DNA from: Lumbricus rubellus
Taxonomy: Eukaryota > Annelida > Clitellata > Crassiclitellata > Lumbricidae
Assembly: GCA_945859605.1 (NCBI GenBank)
Contig: OX243828.1
Coordinates: forward strand, 23,909,609-23,973,608
Length of the DNA: 64,000 nt
Direction: 5' to 3'
Part shown: positions 10,529 through 18,704 of the stretch, piece after piece
How positions within the stretch are numbered: the first letter of the stretch is position 1
Layout: every line of letters begins with the position of its first letter
Translations under genes and position numbers: made by a program
Notes under the pieces: model-generated
Database searches by the model: none
Told to the model about the DNA's origin: nothing
The model's input: only the letters and a program-made list of their open reading frames with translations

Positions 10529-11263
10529 ATGCCTGTTGATAAATTTGGTCATACAGATTCAGGATCTACTCAAAGAATAATTGCAGGGGGCGTTACGCTG
10601 TCCCAAGTAAACAGTACTTTTCTAAGGTTAGATGGCGCAAATCCGGCGACTGGGAATCTAAATATGAATGGCAGCTGCATCAAAGGCCTGCCAATAACGA
10701 ATAATCCGGATGCGGGAATGGACGAAGCGCTAAGTTGGGGACAAGCTATAGATTTGATTACGAATCACGCGGGCATTCCGTCAAACGATAATCATTTGAC
10801 GAATAAAAAATACGTAGACGAGCGAATTGCTTCGATAGCGCCTACACCCACTGCTGAGGTCGCATTTGGCCCAGCGTTTAGTGTTTACACCCTCTCGGCT
10901 CAGGCTATCCCTGTCAACACAATAACGCAAGTATCATTTGGAACTGTAAAATTCGATCCGGATAATTGTCTAGTCAATTCGAACCGTTTCCTTCCTCGGA
11001 AAGCCGGCTGTTACATGGTTACGACGTGGTTGGAAGTACGCGACAGTAGTGGTAAATATAACGAAAGTATTGGCTTGTACAAAAGTGGGGGAGTATACAC
11101 GCTGATTCCCGGCGGTGGAGGTACGGCCGGGTCCAGTAAACATGCATCGAGCACTAGCCTAGTTCGATTAACTAATACCGATTATCTCGAGATATTTATT
11201 ACTTCGCCTAATCCGCTAAATATTTTAGTTCGCGATTTTTCGGCAGCATACCTACGCCCTTAG
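10529..11263 (+). CDS. Fibre-like protein 2, tandem paralogue with diverged head
   Basis: This 244-residue protein duplicates the preceding gene, 24 bases downstream of it. The first 60 residues are almost the same (MPVDKFGHTDSGSTQR, VNSTFLRLDGANPATG). The KKYVDE block and the last residues (VRDFSAAYLRP) are also shared. The middle of the C1q-like head is much changed, and Gly-rich loops (IPGGGGTAG, against the first copy's IAGGGSTRG) sit at the same place. A conserved attachment end with a variable head is the pattern expected for alternative receptor-binding fibres, which is an inference. The gene faces the major capsid gene tail to tail. Confidence 0.6.
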   Translation: MPVDKFGHTDSGSTQRIIAGGVTLSQVNSTFLRLDGANPATGNLNMNGSCIKGLPITNNPDAGMDEALSWGQAIDLITNHAGIPSNDNHLTNKKYVDERIASIAPTPTAEVAFGPAFSVYTLSAQAIPVNTITQVSFGTVKFDPDNCLVNSNRFLPRKAGCYMVTTWLEVRDSSGKYNESIGLYKSGGVYTLIPGGGGTAGSSKHASSTSLVRLTNTDYLEIFITSPNPLNILVRDFSAAYLRP

Positions 11264-11291
11264 AATTCAAAACCGAATCAAGTTTTGAATT
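11264..11291. terminator. Hairpin between convergent Polinton genes
   Basis: A perfect 10-base stem, AATTCAAAAC with GTTTTGAATT, is separated by an 8-base loop. It begins immediately after the TAG of fibre 2 and lies 45 bases from the stop of the convergent capsid gene. The position suggests a transcription-end or RNA 3'-end structure. No canonical AATAAA is apparent beside it. Confidence 0.5.
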
Positions 11292-11336
11292 TGAATACAA
11301 CACTTCTACACTTCATCGCCCATTCTATCATGATCT

Positions 11337-12632
11337 TCAATATACCACGCTCATTTTCTGACCGTCCGATTGAAACCTCAGTAACTTGTCTGAAATCACC
11401 ATTGCGTACGCTTCCGTATTAGCTGGTGGCGCCGTATTAAACGTGCCTTTGATCTGGATATCGACCACCGATGACTTCAGACGCTCGGATTGCTTGCTCA
11501 CGTCAAACACCATAATCGGAAACAGATCTTTGAAGTCCGAGGGTGTGATATTGCATTGCGTCGTTAGTTCGTCCATTCCATAGTATTTTTCACTGAACGC
11601 GGCTGCTGCTCGGTACGCCCGCGCGAATTGTTGATTCGGAAATGATAGATTATAGTCGACAACTGGGTATCGGTCCTGGTTCATCATCACGAACATGTTC
11701 TTCAGATCGCAATGATCGAAAACGGATGGATTGTGTACTTGATCGCCGCTTTTGTCGGTTTGAAAACCCAAGATGATATACCTAGGCTTCTCAGGTAATG
11801 TCTTGACGCTAAGTCTCCAGCTAAAATTAGTCGACTGTGCGACGGAGGTGGTATCGCATTGACGGGCTCTGTACGCAACTGGCAGCGACGCTTTCGATTC
11901 GATCGTTTTGTACAATTGCATCTTCTCCATATCCGCGGGAATAACGTGCGGCATGAACCATGAGATTTTATCCAGCCTAACTTTCCCTGCACCCGCGGCG
12001 GCGAGTCTAAAAATTGCGTCATCATCGGCTTTACGAACCAGAGTTAGCGTATGTTTCACACCAAAAACAACCTTGTCGTAATCATCGCAAAATCCGAAAA
12101 TATGCTTCAATGGAACTACAAAGCTGAAAGTACCTTTGGCATTTGGTTTTTGAATTATATACGACTGTCTCACGGCGAAACCTTGATTATTCGCGATAGC
12201 AGCTGTCGCACCGCTGTCCTTGTACCACAACTGATTCAAACCTTGAGCTAGTTGAAAATCATTCGGGTACTTGAGTAATCCGAGCATCGTCGTTGCTTGA
12301 CCTGGGTGAAATAACGATTCAATTTCCTGATTCGACAGTGAATACGAAATTTGACTGAAAAGATGCATGAGCCCATTATTCGTAAGGGTTGCTTCATCGG
12401 CATTGACGTAGAAGGTGGCGGGGTTGTCCGCCTTCGTCAATCTACCCTCGAACAACAGGTAAGATTCTGCTGGATGACAAAATAAATCTTGAAGTTCGAT
12501 GTTTATTCTAATCTCCCCGGAGGTGTTTAGATTCGCCCCCGATATCGGCTCATACTCGTACCATTCGTAGCGTTCGACGCTTTCATCGCTCAATGGTTGT
12601 TCGGTAAATCTCAGAATATCAGATGATTGCAT
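11337..12632 (-). CDS. MCP: Polinton major capsid protein candidate
   Basis: The 431-residue protein is the largest structural-type product of the element and heads the minus-strand gene block. It resembles the conserved Polinton capsid protein, with an acidic aromatic N-terminal stretch (VERYEWYEYEPI) and alternating beta-type segments. A C terminus with FPIMVFDVSKQSERLKSS and LLRFQSDGQKM completes it. The family's major capsid proteins have a double jelly roll that builds an icosahedral shell. I infer that fold from family resemblance and size and cannot see it directly. The start lies in TAGTAAAAATG. No breaks are seen. Confidence 0.7.
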   Translation of the reverse strand: MQSSDILRFTEQPLSDESVERYEWYEYEPISGANLNTSGEIRINIELQDLFCHPAESYLLFEGRLTKADNPATFYVNADEATLTNNGLMHLFSQISYSLSNQEIESLFHPGQATTMLGLLKYPNDFQLAQGLNQLWYKDSGATAAIANNQGFAVRQSYIIQKPNAKGTFSFVVPLKHIFGFCDDYDKVVFGVKHTLTLVRKADDDAIFRLAAAGAGKVRLDKISWFMPHVIPADMEKMQLYKTIESKASLPVAYRARQCDTTSVAQSTNFSWRLSVKTLPEKPRYIILGFQTDKSGDQVHNPSVFDHCDLKNMFVMMNQDRYPVVDYNLSFPNQQFARAYRAAAAFSEKYYGMDELTTQCNITPSDFKDLFPIMVFDVSKQSERLKSSVVDIQIKGTFNTAPPANTEAYAMVISDKLLRFQSDGQKMSVVY

Positions 12633-12657
12633 TTTTACTACTACGCGATAATATTTT

Positions 12658-13107
12658 TTACGCGACCTTCATTCCAGCGCCGTTTAGCGAGCGTACTAAA
12701 TCTTGTATCGATATGGCGCCGTTCTTCTTCAGGCCATCCCCCATCATCAGATTATTAATATTCGAGATATTCGAGGTCAACCCGACGCCACTCAGCCGAT
12801 CTAAAATTTGTCTAGTTTCTGGCGTAATTTTCTTGGAGGTGGGAGTCGGTGCAGGAGTAAACAGTTTGGCCACTGCTTTGTCCACTAATCGTTTACCAGC
12901 GTCGATTGCGGTTGTTTTCCCAACGTCGATGGCCTTTTTCCCAATTTCTTTCGCCACGTCTTTACTCGCGTTGAGAGCGGTCGTTGCTAATTGTTTGGCG
13001 GCGTTCGACGTTACTAGTCGTTTGAAAAATCCTGAAATTGTATCGAATATTCCCGATCCTCCGATAACGTATTGTTTTCTATACCTCCTTCTATTAATGA
13101 TCTGCAT
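12658..13107 (-). CDS. Small basic Polinton virion-type protein with amphipathic segment
   Basis: The 149-residue protein opens with a very basic stretch (NRRRYRKQY), then GGSGIFDTISGFFKRL. A long Ala/Lys-rich helix with repeated AKxxxxxA spacing follows, and then a Thr/Pro linker. The amphipathic GIFDTISGFFKRL helix next to a Gly-Gly-x-Gly site resembles membrane-active precursor proteins cleaved by adenain-type proteases. That comparison is inference. It lies between the capsid gene and the next minus-strand gene. The start context is GCAGAAAAAATG. Confidence 0.6.
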   Translation of the reverse strand: MQIINRRRYRKQYVIGGSGIFDTISGFFKRLVTSNAAKQLATTALNASKDVAKEIGKKAIDVGKTTAIDAGKRLVDKAVAKLFTPAPTPTSKKITPETRQILDRLSGVGLTSNISNINNLMMGDGLKKNGAISIQDLVRSLNGAGMKVA

Positions 13108-13119
13108 TTTTTCTGCATT

Positions 13120-14022
13120 TTACAATGCCATCATTATATTTTTGTAAGCATCATTACTCAGCACTTCCTGCCTCAATAACGCGTCGCACATCGCCACGAT
13201 CTCGTTTCTCACGCCGGTATTGCCTGCTTTGAAGCTTTGAAATCGTAGTTCTAGCTGTTTCGCTAATACGTTTGGATCTTCGGAAATAACGATTACACCA
13301 CCCACGCCTTTACCCACCGCATTACGAGTCCTCTTTTCCCATATCGGCTTGATAATTTCTCTATATTTGACGCTCGAAGATGCTTTCGGTTTGTTGGGAT
13401 TTTTTGGCTGTCTGATAGCATCCGACGCGAGTAGAATCTCGGCGTAATCGTCTCTATCATTATTATCGTATATCGACGTGTTCGGCTGTTTCATCGTCAA
13501 CAACTCCCAAAGCCCCGGTGTTCCGCTATACGTCTTATTTCCAACCGTCACATCGTCTCCTTGAATAAAAATCGGAGTGTCACCGATGTAGAATTGACTA
13601 TTTTTTGATCGTATTCCGAACGTCGTGTCTACGATTTTTCTATCGGAGGCGTATTGATGAAGGTACTTGGTTGCCACATCTCCTAATTCTAAAGTTCTAA
13701 TATCCTCGGTTGGGTCGTCGCTATACGCTTCTATCGAGGGATACTGTGGAAATTGAACCTTCATCGAAGCGGGTAGCGTTTGTAGCGCGTTTGTAGTAGC
13801 TACCGAGTTTTCTTTGATGGCGGATAGTAAGACATTTTGCTCTTTGGAAATTGCGGATTGCGAATCGACGATAGGCTTGTACAGCTTGCTTAATTCTTGT
13901 TGCAGCCCCGAATCCCCCAATCTCTCCGATAAAAAGTTCTGTTGAATATTCTTCTTGGATTTCAGAAACTCTTCGACTATGAAATTTCTTTTCGCCGGGT
14001 CATCTATCTTTAGAAACGACAT
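13120..14022 (-). CDS. Conserved Polinton protein of unknown function (300 aa)
   Basis: I chose the ATG at 14022 (TTATTAAAAATG, protein start MSFLKIDDPAKRN) over a longer frame reaching 14136. The extra 38 residues of that longer frame are a CRKT/RRKT repeat made by a short tandem DNA repeat at 14041-14105 and do not look like protein. The body has a coiled-coil-like region (residues 10-75) and a central globular part (TPGLWELLTMKQPN). The C terminus (TGVRNEIVAMCDALLRQ) recurs in Polintons. No enzymatic motif is visible. Its place in the structural block suggests a virion or assembly role, which is inference. Confidence 0.7.
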   Translation of the reverse strand: MSFLKIDDPAKRNFIVEEFLKSKKNIQQNFLSERLGDSGLQQELSKLYKPIVDSQSAISKEQNVLLSAIKENSVATTNALQTLPASMKVQFPQYPSIEAYSDDPTEDIRTLELGDVATKYLHQYASDRKIVDTTFGIRSKNSQFYIGDTPIFIQGDDVTVGNKTYSGTPGLWELLTMKQPNTSIYDNNDRDDYAEILLASDAIRQPKNPNKPKASSSVKYREIIKPIWEKRTRNAVGKGVGGVIVISEDPNVLAKQLELRFQSFKAGNTGVRNEIVAMCDALLRQEVLSNDAYKNIMMAL

Positions 14023-14040
14023 TTTTAATAAAAAATTTAA

Positions 14041-14105
14041 TGTTTTTCGACATGTTTTCCGGCGTGTTTTTCGACGTGTTTTTCTACATGTTTTTCGACA
14101 TGTGT
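14041..14105. repeat. Short tandem repeat upstream of a Polinton gene
   Basis: An approximately 12-base unit (TTTTTCGACATG/TTTTTCGACGTG) repeats about five times just upstream, on the minus strand, of the ATG at 14022. A second short repeat, CTACATAGG(T/G)CTACA, follows at 14149-14190. The stretch could hold promoter elements for the 13120-14022 gene. No other function is visible. Confidence 0.6.
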
Positions 14106-14186
14106 AAAAACACAAGTTAGACGTATTTTCAGACATAGCGACATAGGTCTACATAGGTCTACATAGGGCTACAAAACTCTACAAGT

Positions 14187-16005
14187 CTACATGATTTCGT
14201 ACATGTTCGCGTTAGTCGTCTTTCTCACAGATTCGGTATTTTTCTCAAACATGCTTTGAAAGGACTGCCTGACTTCCTCTCTTCCCCGATCGATGAGTGA
14301 TTGTTTCGTTTCCTCGTCCATCGCGTCTATCACAACTTTCGACTTACTTTTAATTTCTTCTTTCATGCTATTGAATTTTTCAATCTCGCTTAGAATCAGA
14401 GAATATTCCTCATCTGAAATGTGATCATCCACGAGAGCTTTTGAAATATGGTCGCTGATCGTGTTGAGCTTCGCATCAGCTAGCGTTTTGATCTTTTCAT
14501 GCTTCTCCGCCTTCAGGGCGAGCTTTTTACAGATTCGGCTGCCAATTATACTCAATAGCCCCGCACCTAGCGCTGTCCCTTCCATAGCAATAGCGATGGG
14601 AGCCGCAATTATGGTAGCTAGTACGCCGATTCCCGAAATTCCGAGCCCCATCGTGACCACCATGAGGAAGCTGTCTACTACGCCGATTACGCTTACACTT
14701 CTATGGTACTTTTTACTCAGCGTTGCTCTTTTGTCGCGTTCTTGCTCGATCTCCTTTTTGATTTCGCTAATCTTCTGAAGTCGATACGTTTGTGCGGACC
14801 CTGCGGCTATTTGTATTTCACCTTCTGGCGCAGAGGGCGTTATATTTGTTAGGTTTGGATACAGGGCCGGCCTTAGCCCAAATGGCGCCCTAGGCAAGGC
14901 ATAGGCCTACATTTGGCGCCCCAGGCATAGGTCTGCATTTGGCGCCCTTAGATTCCCACTCAATTGTTCAGCCCACGTCAGAATCTAAAGATATACGGCT
15001 ATACGCTCACAAGGCCGTCATAATTTTATTTCGGGGGTGTTTTCTTGACCATGAATTTTGAGGTCCATACACGCTGCGGTCGACTTTTTGGGCGAAATTT
15101 TCTGACGACTTTTTGTTAGTCGTCGAATTTACCAACGTCCAAAAACACTATTTTTCGAGATTTTCGACTATTTTCTGCTAAAAATTACATTACACACTGT
15201 CATGGGCTAGAAAATGCACAGGCCTAATTATTTCATTTTTACATTGTTTCATCTCGGGGGTGTTCAAACACCTTAAACATCCCCTAACTACGGCTTTGTA
15301 CGCTCAACTGAGTAATTCATTTTAATTTCTGTATTAGTACACTGAAGGCTGGATACTATTAAATTTCATGGAGAATGGATACGTTAAAATATATTAAAAT
15401 AAACTCTTGTTGAAATGGCGCCCTCTTTGATGGAAATGGTGACCCCAGAACTTGGCGCCCCATGCAACTGCCTGTTTTGCCTATGCCTAAGGTCAGCCCT
15501 GCCTCAGTTACGGCACCTTTCTTGAAGACACTGTCGTCCCTAGCCTACTAGACTATTTATTTAAATCTGAATAAAGGGCAGGATGTAGACCTAATGTTGT
15601 AATCTCATCTTCATAGGCCTACTCAGCAAGGCCAACTCCCATTTTATAAATTTAATTTCTTGCAACATCTTCACTGTCGAAATTGAGCGTCGCGTATTCT
15701 AACTTCTGTCTCATAAAGCAAAGAGTATGGAATGCCGTCAAATATCGAATTTTATTTGTCTATATAGAATTTATGCAGTCCTTGAAATTGAATTAGGCCA
15801 GCCTGAATAGGTGCAATGAAATCAATAATTTTAAATTCTTTCCATTAGCGAAAGTCTTGAGTTTAAAAGAATACAGTGTAAAAATAAATAAATTCGCCGG
15901 TGCCGCGGCGCCCCCCAGAGGCTGCGGCGCTCTAGGCAACTGCCTACTTTGCCTATAGCTAGGGCCGGCCCTGTTTGGATAGAGTTTGATGCCTTCGTAT
16001 TCCAT
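14187..16005 (-). pseudogene. Polinton coiled-coil/membrane protein split by a hAT insertion
   Basis: The main part (14187-14853) encodes about 220 residues. A charged coiled coil (KKEIEQERDKRATLSKK) comes first, then two hydrophobic segments (SFLMVVTMGLGISGIGVLAT and a following GALG-type helix). A conserved helical tail with LNTISDHISKALVDD and SDEEYSLIL completes it. This is a recognisable, widely shared Polinton protein, probably membrane-associated. The first codons, starting with the ATG at 16005 (MEYEGIKL), lie on the far side of a 1,112-bp insertion (14862-15973) with an 8-bp target duplication. The gene is therefore interrupted about 11 codons in. Its molecular function is unknown. 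Confidence 0.8.
14862..15973. mobile_element. hAT-type DNA transposon inserted in the Polinton (1,112 bp)
   Basis: The ends are CAGGGCCGGCC and GGCCGGCCCTG. The flanking 8-bp duplication TTTGGATA is perfect (14854-14861 and 15974-15981), the size typical of hAT elements. The interior block near 15560-15690 (AAGGGCAGG, GTTGTAATCTCATCTTCAT, CTTGCAACATCTTCACT) matches the hAT transposase remnant at 41296-41390. The element is therefore a decayed, internally deleted relative. A second end-like block (GGCGCCCCATGCAACTGCCT) at 15457-15500 suggests nesting. It contains TAGGCCTA octamers that the surrounding Polinton lacks. Confidence 0.9.
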
Positions 16006-16033
16006 TCTTTTATTTATTAGCAATATATTTTTT

Positions 16034-16432
16034 TTACCGTTGATAATTTACACAGCATAGCGAATCTCCTTCGTTTATCGTTACTGCCGAATCGGAGTTG
16101 TTTTGAATGGAAACTATGATATCATCAATCACATCTTCTGAAATCACTCCGTCTAGTAGACTGCATCGTCGTTCTTTGATACTCTGTCTGAGGGAAACGA
16201 GGCAAAGTCCTGCCGCCATTTCTACACCTAGTCCAAGCCTTAGCGTATTTGCTGTCTTTGGTTGTATCGTAATATCATTTTGCGCAAAAATCTCCCATCG
16301 CAGACCTCCTAGTTGTCTTACTGGGGCGCGAGTAACACCGCTCGTAATCTTCCAAAAGACTGAAACGGGCTGCGTTCTAACCTCTACCGGTCTAGTTGGT
16401 TTAGTTCCAAATTTGTGTATTGGTCTCGACAT
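16034..16432 (-). CDS. dUTPase-fold-like Polinton protein
   Basis: The 132-residue protein aligns by eye to the trimeric dUTPase beta fold. It shows IQPKTANTLRLGLGVEM (compare the family's motif around 'T-G-L-x-V'), a LVSLRQSIKERR segment where a P-R-S-S-L motif is expected, and GVISEDVIDDIIVSIQN in place of GVIDxDYRGE. An INEGDSLCCV strand follows. The catalytic Asp of GVID is Ser here, and the glycine-rich C-terminal motif is absent. A structural or regulatory role rather than dUTP hydrolysis is therefore likely, which is inference. The start is ATTAAAAAATG, directly upstream of the hAT-split gene on the minus strand. Confidence 0.5.
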   Translation of the reverse strand: MSRPIHKFGTKPTRPVEVRTQPVSVFWKITSGVTRAPVRQLGGLRWEIFAQNDITIQPKTANTLRLGLGVEMAAGLCLVSLRQSIKERRCSLLDGVISEDVIDDIIVSIQNNSDSAVTINEGDSLCCVNYQR

Positions 16433-16448
16433 TTTTTAATAGAATAGA

Positions 16449-17048
16449 TTATAATATCATGCCAAGAATCGGAATGTTTCGAAACGGAGAATTAGGACCC
16501 AACAAAAGTCCTTCGGCAACACTCGCATAGCCCGTCCCTGTTTTCATGTACAACCCGGATGCCCTTATTGAGCTACCTTTTTGCCACGGGGACAAGTACA
16601 AACCAGATCCGGCTGCTCTTATTTTGTACGCCATGTCGCCTTTCTTGACATACATTACACCCGAACCACTGATTTTATCTACAATCTTGGTAGTTGCCGC
16701 GGAGCCGAGACCACTTAGCGCTCCCATCGCCAAACTTGGCAGTGCATTAGACAGAAGGAACCGACCCGCTGTCGCCAGAAACGGAAGTATAGCGCCTATG
16801 AATCCACCCTCGACTTTCTTGTTGTTCTCCAATTGCGTTTTACTCATTTTAATAATCATGCCAGTTCCTTTTTGGTAGGCCGCTGCCATTTTATTGATTT
16901 GAGCCTGGGTGAGAGCCAAAACGTGTTCGCCATTCAAATCATCGTGCGATAGTTTGATACTCACGCCGGTTCCCGCTTCAAGTGATCTTTTAATTTTGTC
17001 TTGTTGCGCTTCTGAAATATTAACTTTTACGCCCGTGTAACGATTCAT
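16449..17048 (-). CDS. Conserved Polinton hydrophobic Gly-rich protein
   Basis: The 199-residue protein has two halves. The first contains two similar motifs: GTGVSIKLSHDDLNGEHVLALT and, after AQINKMAAAYQ, KGTGMIIKMSKTQL. The second starts with a strongly hydrophobic segment (GFIGAILPFLATAGRFLL) and continues Gly/Ser-rich with GSGLYLSPW. This layout recurs across Polintons. A capsid-internal or membrane-active role is plausible because of the hydrophobic stretch, but I see no enzymatic motif. The start lies in AATAAAATG, just downstream of the minor capsid gene. Confidence 0.65.
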   Translation of the reverse strand: MNRYTGVKVNISEAQQDKIKRSLEAGTGVSIKLSHDDLNGEHVLALTQAQINKMAAAYQKGTGMIIKMSKTQLENNKKVEGGFIGAILPFLATAGRFLLSNALPSLAMGALSGLGSAATTKIVDKISGSGVMYVKKGDMAYKIRAAGSGLYLSPWQKGSSIRASGLYMKTGTGYASVAEGLLLGPNSPFRNIPILGMIL

Positions 17049-17072
17049 TTTATTAATTAATTACAAAAAATT

Positions 17073-17867
17073 TCAAACTTCCCTGATGTGAAATCGAATC
17101 GCCAATTCTTCACCTCGAAGATTTAGTAGGTTCCCGTGTTGGTCTGTGAGTCTCGTTTCCATCGTTGAAATTGTAGACAGCAAAATCGGGAGATATATTA
17201 AATTATGCGGCACTTCGATAATCTTGTAACCCGGGCCTACGTTCGGGAAAAAAGAATATATCACGTTTTCCGATGTTCCGTTAGTGTACGAAGACCCGAT
17301 AATGTCGCTGGTCACTCTCAGGCTGCTTACACTCATTATATTTACCAAGTCCTCCGATTCATTGTATCCGCCCGAATAGATCCATCTGTTGAAACCTAGA
17401 ACCTTTCCAATCGAATTCTTTGGCGTAAAGTCAACCATATACTCTGCTTTTATATTTACCACAGACCTCAGAGTATTGGTGTTTGGCGCTATTGAGATAC
17501 AGTAAGCGCCATTTACTCCATCGAAATGTCCATTCCCCTTCATGACTCTCTGTATATATTCGTTGATATCCGTTATTTCATAGCAACCCTCTGGAACTTC
17601 AATGTTTACCCAATCTGTGCTGGAATTCGGCGAATACCTGAAGCCGTTGTTTGTCGCATCGATATTAGGAAAAGAATAGTACGTCTCGAGGGCAACTAAG
17701 GCCATTTCATATTTCTTATTCTTCTCCAGTTCGAGTAGTGGATTAAACTTCGTTCTGATTCGCGTGCTCTTTTCGCTTAGAAAAATGGAAAATGATGTTT
17801 TTGGTTCCGTGTTACAGGCCGTCTTTTCCGTGTTTTCCGATATCTGTTTGAGAAGCGATGATTCCAT
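17073..17867 (-). CDS. mCP: Polinton minor (penton-type) capsid protein
   Basis: I chose the ATG at 17867 (AGTAAAAATG, start MESSLLKQISEN) rather than a non-ATG extension to 17885, giving 264 residues. Features shared with Polinton penton proteins are FSIFLSEKSTRI, EMALVALETYYSFPNI, ITDINEYI and the C-terminal block with IIEVPHNLIYLPI and NLRGEELAIRFHI. Minor capsid proteins of this family form single-jelly-roll pentameric vertices, a fold I infer from family knowledge. It follows the ATPase gene by 20 bases on the minus strand. No disruptions are seen. Confidence 0.75.
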   Translation of the reverse strand: MESSLLKQISENTEKTACNTEPKTSFSIFLSEKSTRIRTKFNPLLELEKNKKYEMALVALETYYSFPNIDATNNGFRYSPNSSTDWVNIEVPEGCYEITDINEYIQRVMKGNGHFDGVNGAYCISIAPNTNTLRSVVNIKAEYMVDFTPKNSIGKVLGFNRWIYSGGYNESEDLVNIMSVSSLRVTSDIIGSSYTNGTSENVIYSFFPNVGPGYKIIEVPHNLIYLPILLSTISTMETRLTDQHGNLLNLRGEELAIRFHIREV

Positions 17868-17887
17868 TTTTACTATACAATACAATT

Positions 17888-18676
17888 TTACAACGGCGGA
17901 TCCTCGATTATATAAAATTCATCGAGTCCGCTTCGGTATTTACCATTGTACTTGTCGCTGGTCAGATCCAAAACCACGAATCCATGAGGTTGTTCCCATA
18001 CTGTTTTGCATAGTTTTCTAAATTCATCTTTCGACATGTCTGTACTCACGTGATCGTTGTAAATATGATTACAATTTTTCAGGTCTTGTTTGAACAGGCA
18101 AATAAAGTTCGCATTTTCTCTGATTGTTTGGCGCGGTAATTTGAAATAATTCTGGGCGAGGTAAAAACAATCTACATTGCTATGCCTCCCCCGATTATAA
18201 TACGTTTCGCATTTGTTTTGTTTTTCCAATTGAAGATCATCGAAAATCATCAGGTTCTTCTTTTCGGCGCTCAGATCTCTCGGGTCTGGTACATCGTCGG
18301 CGCTCTCAAAGAACTTGGCAATTATATCAGATTTAGCGTCTATGTTTTTTGCTATTTCTTCCATAACGAGGTCTGGTGACGCATTTCGGCCCACGATTTC
18401 ATCTCGGTGGTCGAACAACCAAACGATCGCTTCTTTCGGCAATTTTTCTTCGTATGCTTTTTTAATAATGCGATATTCCGGTTGAAACAGAGAAGTACCG
18501 AATACCTGCAAGTTATTATAATCCAACCAGTCCGGCCTGAGTAAAAGATTGAGAAGAAGCGTTGTTTTTCCACACGCCGATTTCCCAACTATCAAACCGC
18601 GTATGCTTTTGGGTAGCAGCGGATTATTGAATCTTTTCGAGAGCGCTGTGCCCCAACTCATATCTCTAATCTCCAT
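17888..18676 (-). CDS. ATP: FtsK/A32-type DNA-packaging ATPase
   Basis: The 262-residue protein has Walker A GKSACGKTT (residues 31-39) and Walker B LMIFDD (142-147). After these comes the family block YYNRGRHSNVDCFYLAQNY and an Arg-rich segment (LPRQTIRENANFICLF). The family hydrolyses ATP to drive genomes into capsids, so this should be the genome-packaging motor of a Polinton particle. It starts at TTTAAAATG, facing away from the plus-strand phospholipase-like gene 28 bases away. That short region is a shared divergent promoter. It is intact. Confidence 0.9.
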   Translation of the reverse strand: MEIRDMSWGTALSKRFNNPLLPKSIRGLIVGKSACGKTTLLLNLLLRPDWLDYNNLQVFGTSLFQPEYRIIKKAYEEKLPKEAIVWLFDHRDEIVGRNASPDLVMEEIAKNIDAKSDIIAKFFESADDVPDPRDLSAEKKNLMIFDDLQLEKQNKCETYYNRGRHSNVDCFYLAQNYFKLPRQTIRENANFICLFKQDLKNCNHIYNDHVSTDMSKDEFRKLCKTVWEQPHGFVVLDLTSDKYNGKYRSGLDEFYIIEDPPL

Positions 18677-18704
18677 TTTAAAAATATATATTATTAAAAA
18701 CGAA
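18677..18704. promoter_or_regulatory. Divergent promoter between packaging ATPase and PLA2-like gene
   Basis: Only 28 A/T-rich bases (AAATATATATTATTAAAAACGA) separate two divergent start codons. The stretch contains TATATATTATTAA, which can serve as a TATA-like element for both sides. The assignment rests on spacing and composition alone. Confidence 0.45.

Noticed and set aside
14023..14136. N-terminal 38-residue extension (CRKT/RRKT repeats) of the 300-residue Polinton protein
   Set aside because: It is produced by a short tandem DNA repeat, and a better A-rich ATG lies at 14022.
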